Origin: an uncultured Clostridia bacterium
GTDB taxonomy: Bacteria; Bacillota; Clostridia; Christensenellales; Borkfalkiaceae
Length of the DNA: 64,000 nt
Assembly (NCBI GenBank): GCA_934271255.1
Contig: CAKQQS010000001.1
Coordinates: 353,392 to 417,391 of the forward strand
Direction: 5' to 3'
The notes under the pieces were generated by a model that saw nothing but the letters and a program-made list of their open reading frames with translations, ran no database searches and was not told the origin of the DNA. Position 1 is the stretch's first letter, and each line of letters begins with the position of its first letter. Positions 32,245 through 40,967 of this stretch are shown piece by piece. A program made the translations under genes and the position numbers.

Positions 32245-32559
32245 ATGAATTATATTTTAATTTGCCTGCTCGCTTTTCTACTTTTGAAAAAGGGAAAATT
32301 TAACCCCGCTATCATTCTGCCCGCCGTAAACTTATATAAATCTATTCCGAATCTGAACGTCGAAGACTTAAAAAACGGCAACTTCGATTTTACTACGCTC
32401 GCGCCCGTAATACAGTCCTTTGAAACGCTTGTGCAAACGGCGTCTTATTCGAGTCCGCATTCAACCGACGGCGTTTACGAAACAAAACCTTTGCAAACGG
32501 TAACCGATTTTGCCCCGAAAGAAATCGTCTATTCGATAAAAGACTATATCGAAGAATAA
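32245..32559 (+). CDS. Small unknown membrane-anchored protein, 104 aa
   Basis: 104 aa from the ATG at 32245, with CGGAG upstream. Residues 1-13 are hydrophobic (MNYILICLLAFLL), followed by LKKGKF and a second mildly hydrophobic stretch, then a helical soluble part. It may be a membrane-anchored or exported small protein. A frame open further upstream covers the divergent gene and is not considered. No family recognised. Confidence 0.6.
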   Translation: MNYILICLLAFLLLKKGKFNPAIILPAVNLYKSIPNLNVEDLKNGNFDFTTLAPVIQSFETLVQTASYSSPHSTDGVYETKPLQTVTDFAPKEIVYSIKDYIEE

Positions 32560-32881
32560 TTTTTCCTCGTCGCATATTTTTACGCTTTGCCGAGTCCCTT
32601 TCTCACGTCGTTCCGGCGTCATAAATCGCCTTTTAGGGTTGCGTTACAGGCAGTTTTTACAGTGTTACGGACGGCTTTATCATAAAAATCAACGAGTTTT
32701 TCGGGGTACGTTGCGGGCTGTTTCAAATAAATGCTTTTTAGTAAACTTTGGCGGCGTATAGCGATAACGTTGTATGTTTTTCCGGTTGCGCGTCTTGGAT
32801 TTACAATGATAAAATCAAGTATGTTTTTGATTGCAAGTCGGGGAATTAGCGAATAAAACCGCGATTTTTAGTTTCGGGGCG
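32560..32881. other. Intergenic stretch between the small membrane protein gene and tuf
   Basis: No complete gene with a start codon and ribosome-binding site is seen. The minus strand holds one 82-codon open frame described separately. The plus strand has only short open frames. Confidence 0.5.
32619..32867 (-). pseudogene. Possible gene remnant downstream of tuf, 82 codons without start
   Basis: One minus-strand frame is open from a stop at 32868-32870 to a TGA at 32619-32621. It has no ATG or GTG start and no ribosome-binding site, but its translation looks protein-like, with NPRRATGKTYNVIAIRR and PATYPEKLVDFYDKAVRN, and has normal residue composition. It could be the 3' end of a decayed gene or simply chance. 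It lies beyond the tuf terminator. Confidence 0.3.
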
Positions 32882-32916
32882 TAAAAAAAATGCGATTGCA
32901 TAACGCAATCGCATTT
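32882..32916 (-). terminator. Terminator of tuf
   Basis: AAATGCGATTGC (32888-32899) pairs with GCAATCGCATTT (32905-32916) over 12 bp; the minus transcript continues with T residues. Confidence 0.93.
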
Positions 32917-32931
32917 CGTATTGTTTAAAAC

Positions 32932-34149
32932 TTATTTAACGATCTTGGAAACAACGCCCGATCCAACGGTGTGTCCGCCTTCACGAATAGCGAATCTCAA
33001 ACCTTCTTCCATAGCGATGGGAGTGATAAGAGTAACGTCGATAGTAACGTTATCGCCGGGCATTACCATTTCAACGCCTTCGGGAAGTTTAATCGTTCCC
33101 GTAACGTCCGTCGTTCTGAAATAGAATTGAGGACGATAGTTGTTGAAGAACGCGGTATGACGACCACCTTCGTCTTTCGTCAAAACGTATACTTGACCGC
33201 TGAATTCGGTGTGGGGTTTAATCGTACCGGGTTTGCAGATAACTTGACCTCTTTCGATGTCCTTTCTGTCGATACCACGAAGAAGAGCGCCTACGTTGTC
33301 GCCTGCTTGCGCTTCGTCAAGAGTCTTTCTGAACATTTCAAGTCCCGTAATAACGGAAGTGGTTGCTTTCTCGTGTAAACCAACGATTTCAACGGGATCG
33401 CCTACGTGCGCAACGCCTCTTTCTACTCTACCGGTAGCAACGGTACCACGACCGGAAATCGTGAATACGTCTTCTACGGGGATAAGGAAGGGTTTCGCGT
33501 CGTCTCTTTCGGGAGTAGGAATGTAGTTGTCTACCGCATCCATAAGTTCAAGAATGCACTTCGTTTCGGGAGCGGTCTTGATTTCTTCGTCGGTGTGCGT
33601 TTGAGCATATTCGAGCGCTTTAAGAGCGGAACCTTTGATGATAGGAGTCTCGTCGCCGGGGAATCCGTATTCCGTAAGAAGATCTCTTATTTCCATTTCA
33701 ACGAGTTCGAGAAGTTCGGGATCGTCGAGTTGGTCGCATTTGTTAAGGAAAACTACGATGTAGGGAACGCCAACCTGTCTTGCAAGAAGGATGTGTTCTC
33801 TCGTTTGCGGCATCGGACCGTCGGTTGCAGCAACTACGAGGATTGCGCCGTCCATTTGAGCAGCGCCCGTGATCATGTTCTTAACGTAGTCCGCGTGGCC
33901 CGGGCAGTCAACGTGAGCGTAGTGTCTTTTCGCCGTTTGATATTCAACGTGCGCAGTATTGATTGTTATACCTCTTGCCTTTTCTTCGGGAGCCTTGTCG
34001 ATTTGGTCGTATCTCATCTTTTCAGCGTCGCCGAAAGCAGCCAAAGTCATAGTGATTGCAGCGGTTAACGTCGTCTTACCATGGTCAACGTGTCCGATGG
34101 TACCGATGTTAACGTGGGGTTTGCTTCTGTCAAATTTAGCTTTTGCCAT
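32932..34149 (-). CDS. tuf: Elongation factor Tu
   Basis: GTPase that brings aminoacyl-tRNA to the ribosome, 405 aa. G1 GHVDHGKTTLTAA, switch II DCPGHADYVKNM, NKCD and the GSALKALE specificity loop are intact, as are domains 2 and 3. It is last in the str cluster, 123 bp from fusA, and has its own promoter there, so it can be made in excess. Only one tuf gene is seen in the window. Confidence 0.99.
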   Translation of the reverse strand: MAKAKFDRSKPHVNIGTIGHVDHGKTTLTAAITMTLAAFGDAEKMRYDQIDKAPEEKARGITINTAHVEYQTAKRHYAHVDCPGHADYVKNMITGAAQMDGAILVVAATDGPMPQTREHILLARQVGVPYIVVFLNKCDQLDDPELLELVEMEIRDLLTEYGFPGDETPIIKGSALKALEYAQTHTDEEIKTAPETKCILELMDAVDNYIPTPERDDAKPFLIPVEDVFTISGRGTVATGRVERGVAHVGDPVEIVGLHEKATTSVITGLEMFRKTLDEAQAGDNVGALLRGIDRKDIERGQVICKPGTIKPHTEFSGQVYVLTKDEGGRHTAFFNNYRPQFYFRTTDVTGTIKLPEGVEMVMPGDNVTIDVTLITPIAMEEGLRFAIREGGHTVGSGVVSKIVK

Positions 34150-34218
34150 TTTTAATTCCTCCGATAAAAATAAATGTATTTTTTTAAATTATTTTTCGAT
34201 AATTATATCGTTAACTAT

Positions 34219-34247
34219 ATTGTACAATGCCGACAAACTTTTGTCAA
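34219..34247 (-). promoter_or_regulatory. Internal promoter between fusA and tuf
   Basis: Minus strand -35 TTGACA (34242-34247), 17-bp spacer, -10 TACAAT (34219-34224), giving a leader of about 60 nt for tuf with GGAGG before the ATG. Confidence 0.87.
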
Positions 34248-34272
34248 CAATGTTTTTGATTTTTTTGGCTAA

Positions 34273-36369
34273 TTACGCCTTTTTTCCCGCAACTTTCTCA
34301 GCTATGTTCTTGGGAACGGGAGAGTAGTGGTCGAATTGCATAGAGAACGTTCCGCGCCCTTGCGTTCTGGATCTCAAATCCGTTGCGTAACCGAACATTT
34401 CGGAAAGCGGAATGTGAGCGTCTATCGCCTTAACGCCGTTTCTGTCTTCCGTCGCCTGAATGATACCGCGACGAGCCGTTACGTTGCCCATGATGTCGCC
34501 GAAATATTGTTCGGGAACGACGATTTCAACTTTCATTATGGGTTCCAGAAGTACGCTCTTCGCCTTAGCAAGACCGTCTTTCAAAGCCATAGATCCGGCA
34601 ATCTTGAACGCTTGTTCGGACGAGTCGACTTCGTGGAAACTTCCGTCGTAAACTACTACTTTGAAGTCTACTACTTCGTAACCCGCAACTACGCCGTTTT
34701 TAGCCGCTTCCTGAATACCTTTGTTGATGGGTTGAATGAACTCTTTGGGAATCGAGCCGCCGACCGTTTCGTCAACGAATTCGTAGCCCTTGCCCGGTTC
34801 TTGCGGAATAAGGTGAATCTTACAATGACCGTATTGACCGTGGCCGCCCGTTTGTCTTTTGAACAATCCTTCCGCGTCGACCGCTTGGGTAATCGTTTCT
34901 CTGTACGCAACTTGCGGTTGACCGACGTTCGCTTCTACCTTGAATTCGCGAAGAAGCCTGTCGACGATGATGTCAAGGTGCAATTCGCCCATGCCCGCGA
35001 TAATCGTTTGTCCCGTTTCCTGATCCGTCCACGTCTTGAACGTCGGATCTTCTTCGGCAAGTTTAACGAGAGCCATCGTCATTTTTTCTTGTCCCGCTTT
35101 CGTCTTGGGTTCGATAGAAAGTTGAATAACGGGATCTGCGAAAGTCATTTGTTCAAGCACGATGGGATGAGCTTCGTCACAAAGAGTATCGCCCGTCGTT
35201 GTGTTCTTTAAACCTATAATCGCGCAAATGTCGCCCGAATATACTTCTTCGATTTCTTTTCTTTCGTTAGAGTGCATTTGTACCAAACGACCTATACGTT
35301 CTTTAATGCCCTTGTTGGAGTTGTAAACGTACGAGCCGGCTTCGAGTACGCCCGAATACGCTCTGAAATACGCAAGTCTGCCTACGAACGGATCGGTTGC
35401 GATTTTGAATACCAAACCCGAGAAAGGTTCGTTATCCGCCGTCTTTCTTATTTCTTCTTCGCCCGTATTAGGGTTGGTGCCTTGAACGTGATCTACGTCG
35501 ATAGGCGACGGAAGGTAATCGTAAACGCCGTTAAGAAGCATTTGAATACCCTTGTTCTTGTAGGAAGAACCGCAGAATACGGGGGTCGCTTTCATAGCGA
35601 TTGTCAAAATCCTTATACCTTGTCTGATTTCGTCAACCGTAAGTTCGCCCGTTTCGAGATATTTTTCGGTAAGTTCGTCCGTCGCTTCCGCAGCCGCTTC
35701 GACGAGTTTTTCGTGATACTCGTTAGCGATGTCTACCATATCGGCGGGAATAACGTCTTCGTGATATTTCATACCGTCGTCGGAATCGTAGATTTCCGCG
35801 TTCATTTCGACAAGGTCTACGATACCTTTAAACGTATCTTCTTTACCGATAGGAAGTTCTACGGGAATCGCGTTGGCGTTTAATCTTTCCTTCATCATTT
35901 CGACTGCTTTAAGGAAGTTTGCGCCGTTGATGTCCATCTTGTTGATGTACGCGATACGAGGAACTTTGTATTTATCCGCCTGACGCCAAACCGTTTCCGA
36001 TTGCGGTTGAACGCCGTCTTTTGCGGAGAAAGTAGCAATAGTGCCGTCGAGTACGCGGAGCGAACGTTCGACTTCTACCGTGAAGTCAACGTGTCCCGGC
36101 GTGTCGATAAGGTTGATTCGTATTTCGTCGGCTTTGGTAAGTCCCGAACGAATCCAGTGGCAAGTGGTTGCCGCGGACGTTATGGTGATACCGCGTTCTT
36201 GCTCCTGAACCATCCAGTCCATCGTCGCCGCGCCGTCGTGTACTTCGCCTATCTTGTGGTTGATACCGGTATAGTATAAAATACGCTCGGACGTCGTGGT
36301 TTTACCCGCGTCGATGTGCGCCATAATGCCGATGTTACGAGTATGAAGTAAATCGTATTGTCTTGGCAT
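34273..36369 (-). CDS. fusA: Elongation factor G
   Basis: Translocase GTPase, 698 aa. G1 AHIDAGKTTTSERILYYTG, switch I EQERGITITSAATT, DTPGHVDF and NKMD are present; domain IV motifs with GGHGQYGHCKI reach the decoding site. It is complete in all five domains and follows rpsG by 15 bp. The single fusA copy in the window lies in the standard str order. Confidence 0.99.
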   Translation of the reverse strand: MPRQYDLLHTRNIGIMAHIDAGKTTTSERILYYTGINHKIGEVHDGAATMDWMVQEQERGITITSAATTCHWIRSGLTKADEIRINLIDTPGHVDFTVEVERSLRVLDGTIATFSAKDGVQPQSETVWRQADKYKVPRIAYINKMDINGANFLKAVEMMKERLNANAIPVELPIGKEDTFKGIVDLVEMNAEIYDSDDGMKYHEDVIPADMVDIANEYHEKLVEAAAEATDELTEKYLETGELTVDEIRQGIRILTIAMKATPVFCGSSYKNKGIQMLLNGVYDYLPSPIDVDHVQGTNPNTGEEEIRKTADNEPFSGLVFKIATDPFVGRLAYFRAYSGVLEAGSYVYNSNKGIKERIGRLVQMHSNERKEIEEVYSGDICAIIGLKNTTTGDTLCDEAHPIVLEQMTFADPVIQLSIEPKTKAGQEKMTMALVKLAEEDPTFKTWTDQETGQTIIAGMGELHLDIIVDRLLREFKVEANVGQPQVAYRETITQAVDAEGLFKRQTGGHGQYGHCKIHLIPQEPGKGYEFVDETVGGSIPKEFIQPINKGIQEAAKNGVVAGYEVVDFKVVVYDGSFHEVDSSEQAFKIAGSMALKDGLAKAKSVLLEPIMKVEIVVPEQYFGDIMGNVTARRGIIQATEDRNGVKAIDAHIPLSEMFGYATDLRSRTQGRGTFSMQFDHYSPVPKNIAEKVAGKKA

Positions 36370-36384
36370 TGCCTTTTCTCCTTA

Positions 36385-36855
36385 TTAGTATTTGTAATGC
36401 GCGAACGCCTTGTTTGCGTCTGCCATTCTGTGTGTGTCTTCTTTCTTCTTGTACGCGCCGCCCTGACTGTTGAATGCGTCTACAAGTTCGCCCGCAAGTC
36501 TGTCTTCCATCTTTCTTTCGCTTCTCTTTCTTGCGAAAAGAACTATCCAGCGAATACCGAGCGTCTGACGTCTTTCGGGTCTGATTTCGATGGGAACCTG
36601 ATAGTTCGAACCACCGACTCTCCTTGCTTTAACTTCAACCATAGGCATAACGTTATTGAGCGCTTGGGTGAAAACTTCCATAGCGTCAACGCCTAATTTC
36701 GCGCTTGCTTTATCGAAAGCGCCGTATACGATTCCTTGGGCGATACCCTTTTTACCGCTTTCCATAACTTGGTTGATGAGTTTGGTTACAACCTTGCTTT
36801 GGTACACGGGATCGGGTAATACGTCTCTTTTGGGAACACTGCCTTTTCTTGGCAT
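36385..36855 (-). CDS. rpsG: 30S ribosomal protein S7
   Basis: S7, 156 aa, nucleates assembly of the 30S head. It begins MPRKGSVPKRDVLPDPVYQSK and includes NVMPMVEVKARRVGGSNYQVP and RRQTLGIRWIV. In several bacteria S7 represses its own operon by binding the rpsL-rpsG gap; here that gap is 179 nt and carries several hairpins. GGAGGATGGT precedes the ATG. Confidence 0.98.
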   Translation of the reverse strand: MPRKGSVPKRDVLPDPVYQSKVVTKLINQVMESGKKGIAQGIVYGAFDKASAKLGVDAMEVFTQALNNVMPMVEVKARRVGGSNYQVPIEIRPERRQTLGIRWIVLFARKRSERKMEDRLAGELVDAFNSQGGAYKKKEDTHRMADANKAFAHYKY

Positions 36856-36859
36856 AATA

Positions 36860-37030
36860 CCATCCTCCTTTAAATAGTTTAGACCTTTCGGTCGTGATTT
36901 TGCGGGGCTTGTCGCCCCAAGTACAGCTATCGCTTACCCGTAAGGGTAGCGAACCTTCTGCGGTGTTGCCCGCATACTGCCTACTTTCCGTCGTTTGAAT
37001 TAACCGAGTATAAGTAGGTGTGTGATTGAT
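36860..37030 (-). ncRNA. Structured intercistronic RNA between rpsL and rpsG, candidate S7 target
   Basis: The minus transcript contains at least four hairpins in order: TGCGG/CCGCA, CGCTACCC/GGGTAAGCG with a TTAC loop and one bulged A, GGGGC/GCCCC with a GACAA loop, and GACC/GGTC with a GAAA tetraloop immediately before the rpsG ribosome-binding site. Neither gene reads into it. In E. coli S7 binds the equivalent gap; the same role here is inference. No U-run follows the stems. Confidence 0.65.
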
Positions 37031-37034
37031 TAGA

Positions 37035-37403
37035 TTACTTGTTCTTTGCGCCGTATTTAGATCTTGCTTGCTTACGCTTAGCAACGCCCGCAGTATCGAG
37101 CGCGCCGCGAATGATATGATATCTTACGCCGGGCAAATCTCTTACTCTTCCGCCACGGATAAGAACGGAACTGTGTTCTTGCAAGTTGTGTCCTTCGCCG
37201 GGAATGTAACAAGTCGCTTCCATTTTGTTCGTCATACGAACTCTCGCGATTTTACGAAGAGCCGAGTTAGGCTTTTTAGGAGAAGTTGTGGTAACGGTCA
37301 AGCATACTCCGCGTTTTTGCGAACATCCTTCGAGCGCGGGAGTCTTGGATTTGTAAACGGACTTCTCTCTGCCTTGTCTGATCAACTGATTGATTGTTGG
37401 CAT
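37035..37403 (-). CDS. rpsL: 30S ribosomal protein S12
   Basis: S12, 122 aa, at the decoding centre. It begins MPTINQLIRQGREKSVYKSK and has TTTSPKKPNSALRKIARVRM and IPGEGHNLQEHSSVLIRGGRVRDLPGVRYH, which contain the Lys residues (KPNS and VRDLPG loops) where streptomycin resistance arises; both are wild-type by sequence. It is the first gene of the str operon. Confidence 0.99.
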   Translation of the reverse strand: MPTINQLIRQGREKSVYKSKTPALEGCSQKRGVCLTVTTTSPKKPNSALRKIARVRMTNKMEATCYIPGEGHNLQEHSSVLIRGGRVRDLPGVRYHIIRGALDTAGVAKRKQARSKYGAKNK

Positions 37404-37437
37404 TTTTTTACCTCCTTATAGTATTTCGGTTATTTCA

Positions 37438-37512
37438 AAAAACGGACAAACCGTTTAAAGAAAGCGTAATATTGCTTTATACCCCCTGAAAAAGGGCATA
37501 ATACACCCTTAA
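37438..37512 (-). promoter_or_regulatory. Two terminator-like hairpins in the rpsL leader
   Basis: In the minus leader AAGGG/CCCTT with a T-run (37491-37512) and AAACGG/CCGTTT followed by TTT (37438-37457) are consecutive. Each resembles a weak intrinsic terminator lying between the promoter and rpsL, suggesting transcription attenuation of the str operon. Function is inferred. Confidence 0.5.
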
Positions 37513-37530
37513 CGAGCATGTAGCCTATTT

Positions 37531-37559
37531 ATTTTATCATTTTGCAAATTATTTGTCAA
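37531..37559 (-). promoter_or_regulatory. Promoter of the str operon
   Basis: Minus strand -35 TTGACA (37554-37559), 17-bp spacer, -10 TAAAAT (37531-37536); leader of about 120 nt to rpsL. Confidence 0.88.
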
Positions 37560-37632
37560 ACAACGACGCAAATATTTTTAGATTTTTTCTTGTTTTTCCG
37601 TTCCGATTTACCGTTTTGACCGACAAAACGCG

Positions 37633-37670
37633 AAAAAACGCAGGGCGTTCGACCACGCCGTGCGTTTTTT
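37633..37670 (-). terminator. Terminator of the argS-HAD operon
   Basis: AAAAAACGCA...CTGCGTTTTTT arms with an inner CGGCGT/ACGCC stem form a long hairpin flanked by A- and T-runs on both strands. It lies between the HAD phosphatase gene and the str promoter. Confidence 0.88.
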
Positions 37671-37671
37671 G

Positions 37672-38325
37672 TTACATATTTTTAATGACGTCTACGAGTT
37701 CGGCAGGGGAATCTATGAACAAATCCGCGCCGTTGTCGACGAGCAATTGTTTCGTTCTGAACCCCCAAAGGCAACTGACTACTCTAAGTCCCGCGTTTTT
37801 ACCCGTCAAATAGTCTATTTCGCTATCGCCGACCATAACGACGTCTTGTTTGTCGACGCCAAGGTTTTCGATAACGAACTCCGTCGTTTCTCTGGCGGGT
37901 TTCGTTTTAAACCCTTCTCTTTGTCCGTAAATAAAATCAAACTCGTACTTTCTTAAAAGTTTATCGCATACGGGGTCTAAACTTTGCTGCGGTTTGTTGG
38001 AAAGCATAGCGATTTTCACGCCGAGCTTTTTCACCCCGATAAGCATTTCGTCAACGCCGTCGTAAAGTCTGGTAAGCGGCGAACCGCAATTCGTATAAAT
38101 CTCGTTATACGTTTTCAAAAACTCCGCGCTCGCCTTTTCGTCAAGTCTGCCGTCGAGCGTTTTGTCGCACAAAAACTTCGCGCCGTACGAAAGATTTTTA
38201 AAAATCTCGTCCCGAGTAACCGTCGGCAAACCGAACTTTCGCAAAGCCTTGTTCATACTGTCTAAAATGTCGTAGGAACTGTCCCAAATCGTTCCGTCCG
38301 CGTCGAATATTATACCTTTTACCAT
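37672..38325 (-). CDS. HAD-superfamily phosphatase (phosphoglycolate phosphatase-like)
   Basis: 217 aa. Motif I DADGT (residues 8-12), motif II SNK near 109, the Lys around 140 and motif IV GDSEID near 167 are in place, with a small helical cap after motif I. Gph/PpaX-like members hydrolyse phosphoglycolate or pyrophosphate, but substrate cannot be told. It starts one base after the argS stop, so it is in the argS operon. Confidence 0.9.
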   Translation of the reverse strand: MVKGIIFDADGTIWDSSYDILDSMNKALRKFGLPTVTRDEIFKNLSYGAKFLCDKTLDGRLDEKASAEFLKTYNEIYTNCGSPLTRLYDGVDEMLIGVKKLGVKIAMLSNKPQQSLDPVCDKLLRKYEFDFIYGQREGFKTKPARETTEFVIENLGVDKQDVVMVGDSEIDYLTGKNAGLRVVSCLWGFRTKQLLVDNGADLFIDSPAELVDVIKNM

Positions 38326-38326
38326 A

Positions 38327-40012
38327 TTACATTTTCTCCGGTACGCCGATGCCTAAAAGTTTCAGCCCGTTTTCGAGCGTCGTCAAGGTCGCCTGCGTGA
38401 GCGCGAGCCTGAACTCTTTGATTTCCGATTCGCTGTTGCCGATATTACAACTCAAATAAAACTTGTTGTACAATTTAGCAAGATCTATGACGTATCTCGT
38501 AACGAAAGACGGTTCGTACTTTTCGCCCGCCGTCAGAACGACCCCGCCGAACTCGGCGATTTTCGATATCACGTTATACTCGTCGTCCGACATCGTTGCG
38601 GGTACGGAAAAACTTTCCGCCCTGCCGCATTTGTTCAACACGCTTTTGCATCTTACCGCCGTGTACTGAACGTACGGGCAGGTTTCCCCTTCGAAGGAAA
38701 GCACCTTGTCGTAACTGAACACGACGTCTTTTATCTTGTTGTTTTGGAGCGCGCCGAATATAACCGCGCCCGTGCCGACGAGTTTAGCCACTTCGTCCTT
38801 ATTTTCGAGATTCGGGTTTTTGCTGTCGATGACCGAATAACTCTTTTCTATACATTTGTCGATAACGTCTTCAAGGAAAACAACTCTTCCTTCGCGGGTA
38901 CTCATCGCGCCGTCTTCGAGCGATACCATACCGTAAGCGACGTGTACCATATCTTTCGCCCAAGGCTTGCCCATAAGTTCCAGAACCTTGAAGATTTGTT
39001 TGAAATGAAGATTTTGCTGATACGCCACGACGTACAGACATTTATCGAAATCGTAAGTCGCTTTTCTGTACATAGCCGCCGCCAAATCTCTGGTTGCGTA
39101 CAGCGAACTTCCGTCCGACTTCAAAATAAGACAAGGCGGCATGCCGTACTCTTCCAAATCGACTACCGACGCCCCGTCCGACACTTTCAGAAGTCCTTTC
39201 TCTTTCAACTCGTCGATAACGGGAGCCATTTTGTCGTTGTAGAAACTCTCGCCCGCGTACGAATCGAACTTTACGTTCAGCAATTTGTAAATCTTATCGA
39301 CTTCTTTAAGCGTAACGTCTTTAAAGAAATTAAACAGTTCGTTCGCTTCTTTGTCGCCGTCTTCTATCTTTTTAAACCACGCTCTCGCTTCGTCGTTCAA
39401 GGATTCGTCCTTTTCCGCTTCTTCGTGGAACTTGACGTAAATACGCATAAGTTCGCGCAGTTTACCCTTTTCTATCTTTTCTTTATCGCCCCACAGTTTG
39501 TACGCTACGATAAGTTTTCCGAATTGCGTGCCGTAGTCCCCCAAATGGTTGATGCCTATCGTTTTATATCCCAAAAAAGAAAGTATTTTATAAATGGAAC
39601 TGCCGATAACGGTAGTCATCAAATGCCCTATATGGAAAGGTTTGGCAATGTTAATCGACGAATAGTCGATGCAAACCGTTTTGCCTTTTCCTATCTCCGC
39701 CGAGCCGTAATTTTCTTTGTCTTTCAAAACTTTATCGAGCGTGTTCTTCGCCATACCCAGTCTGTTTACGGTAAAGTTAAGGTATCCGTTTACCGCGGTA
39801 ACCTTGCTGATATACTCGTCCGTTTCGTAATTCGCGGCAAGTTCTTCCGCGATGACTACGGGCGATTTACGCATGACTTTCGCGAACCTGAAACACGGCA
39901 ACGCGTAGTCGCCCAACGTCGTGTCGGGAGGTACGGTTATGCTCGAATAAATCTCTTCTTTGCTTACGCCTTCTGCTTTTAAATTGTTGGCAACGTGTAA
40001 TTTATAATCCAT
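38327..40012 (-). CDS. argS: Arginyl-tRNA synthetase
   Basis: Class I synthetase, 561 aa from the ATG at 40012, which has AAAGGAAA upstream; an in-frame start 10 codons earlier lacks a site. The Add-1 domain precedes HIGH in NIAKPFHIGHLM. The KMSKS loop is replaced by MSTREGRVVFLED, as in many ArgRS. The DALR anticodon domain is complete. The promoter just upstream is a perfect consensus. The leader is about 30 nt, too short for a T-box. Confidence 0.97.
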   Translation of the reverse strand: MDYKLHVANNLKAEGVSKEEIYSSITVPPDTTLGDYALPCFRFAKVMRKSPVVIAEELAANYETDEYISKVTAVNGYLNFTVNRLGMAKNTLDKVLKDKENYGSAEIGKGKTVCIDYSSINIAKPFHIGHLMTTVIGSSIYKILSFLGYKTIGINHLGDYGTQFGKLIVAYKLWGDKEKIEKGKLRELMRIYVKFHEEAEKDESLNDEARAWFKKIEDGDKEANELFNFFKDVTLKEVDKIYKLLNVKFDSYAGESFYNDKMAPVIDELKEKGLLKVSDGASVVDLEEYGMPPCLILKSDGSSLYATRDLAAAMYRKATYDFDKCLYVVAYQQNLHFKQIFKVLELMGKPWAKDMVHVAYGMVSLEDGAMSTREGRVVFLEDVIDKCIEKSYSVIDSKNPNLENKDEVAKLVGTGAVIFGALQNNKIKDVVFSYDKVLSFEGETCPYVQYTAVRCKSVLNKCGRAESFSVPATMSDDEYNVISKIAEFGGVVLTAGEKYEPSFVTRYVIDLAKLYNKFYLSCNIGNSESEIKEFRLALTQATLTTLENGLKLLGIGVPEKM

Positions 40013-40049
40013 AATATTTCCTTTCGGGAGTTGTATTTTCAATTTTTAT

Positions 40050-40078
40050 ATTATACCACAACCGCGCCGTCTTGTCAA
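40050..40078 (-). promoter_or_regulatory. Promoter of argS, perfect consensus
   Basis: Minus strand TTGACA (40073-40078), 17-bp spacer and TATAAT (40050-40055), both hexamers exact. TGG before the -10 gives a partly extended box. Confidence 0.93.
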
Positions 40079-40109
40079 ACGCGCCGCCGAACGGATATAA
40101 GCCTGTCAG

Positions 40110-40967
40110 TTAAAAATCCCATTCGGGAATATATTCCGTCCCGACCGACTTGAAATCCTGAACGAAAACGTTCGTAAGCCCCGAAGCGTAAACTTCGTCC
40201 AGCACCTTGTTGTATTCCTTTTTCGTTATGGGGCGTTGCAGTTCGGGAAAGTTTTCTATTTCGCCGAACGGGGTGTATTGCGACATCAAGGACAAATACG
40301 CCTTATCTCCCGCGTTTTCTTTTATCCATTCGACTACCTTTATGCTGTCCGCCGTGTTGAGCGGCAGTATCAGATGCCTTATCACGCAACCCGAACGCAT
40401 TATTCCGTTTTCGATTACAAGCGGTTTGTCCGCCATAAAAGCGACCGCCTTGCTCGCTATCTCGAAATAATTTTCTTTGCCCGAATACCGTTTCGACACG
40501 GCGGGCGAATAGTATTTCAAATCGGGCAAGTACACCGAAACGTACTCGTCGATTTTTTTAAGCGTTTCGATTTTTTCGTACCCGTGCGTGTTGTAAACGA
40601 CGGGTATTTTAGGTCTGTATTTTTTAAACGCTTTCGCCAACTCGTCGACGTAATGCGTAGGATTGACGAGATTTATATTATGAACGCCTTCGTCTTCCAG
40701 CCTTTTTACTATATCGATAAACTCGTCCGTCGTTATCTCTTTGCCCGAAAGGTTACGGCTGACTTCGTAGTTCTGACAAAACACGCATTTCATAGGACAA
40801 CCGCAAAAAAATATCGCCCCGCTGCCCTTGTCCCCCGATATACACGGTTCTTCAAACATAAACTTGGCGTATTTCGCTATCTTTAAAGCGTTTTTCACGC
40901 CGCAAAATCCCGTTTGGCGTTCCCTGTCGACTCCGCAGTCGTTGGGACAAAGGTTACACGCGTTCAT
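40110..40967 (-). CDS. Radical SAM protein of the PflX/PflA-like family
   Basis: 285 aa. The radical SAM site CPMKCVFC (near residue 57) binds the 4Fe-4S cluster and SAM. The N-terminus carries an extra Cys set (CNLCPNDCGVDR, and FCGV). The overall layout follows the PflX group (COG1313), glycyl-radical-activase-like proteins of unknown target. No glycyl-radical enzyme is adjacent. It overlaps the upstream MATE gene by 14 bp. Confidence 0.9.
   Translation of the reverse strand: MNACNLCPNDCGVDRERQTGFCGVKNALKIAKYAKFMFEEPCISGDKGSGAIFFCGCPMKCVFCQNYEVSRNLSGKEITTDEFIDIVKRLEDEGVHNINLVNPTHYVDELAKAFKKYRPKIPVVYNTHGYEKIETLKKIDEYVSVYLPDLKYYSPAVSKRYSGKENYFEIASKAVAFMADKPLVIENGIMRSGCVIRHLILPLNTADSIKVVEWIKENAGDKAYLSLMSQYTPFGEIENFPELQRPITKKEYNKVLDEVYASGLTNVFVQDFKSVGTEYIPEWDF

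Noticed and set aside
36752..37084. Minus-strand frame spanning the rpsL-rpsG gap
   Set aside because: Low-complexity composition, no ribosome-binding site, and it overlaps two ribosomal protein genes; the gap is explained by RNA structure.
40013..40042. argS start ten codons upstream
   Set aside because: No ribosome-binding site and no family similarity; AAAGGAAA precedes the ATG at 40012.
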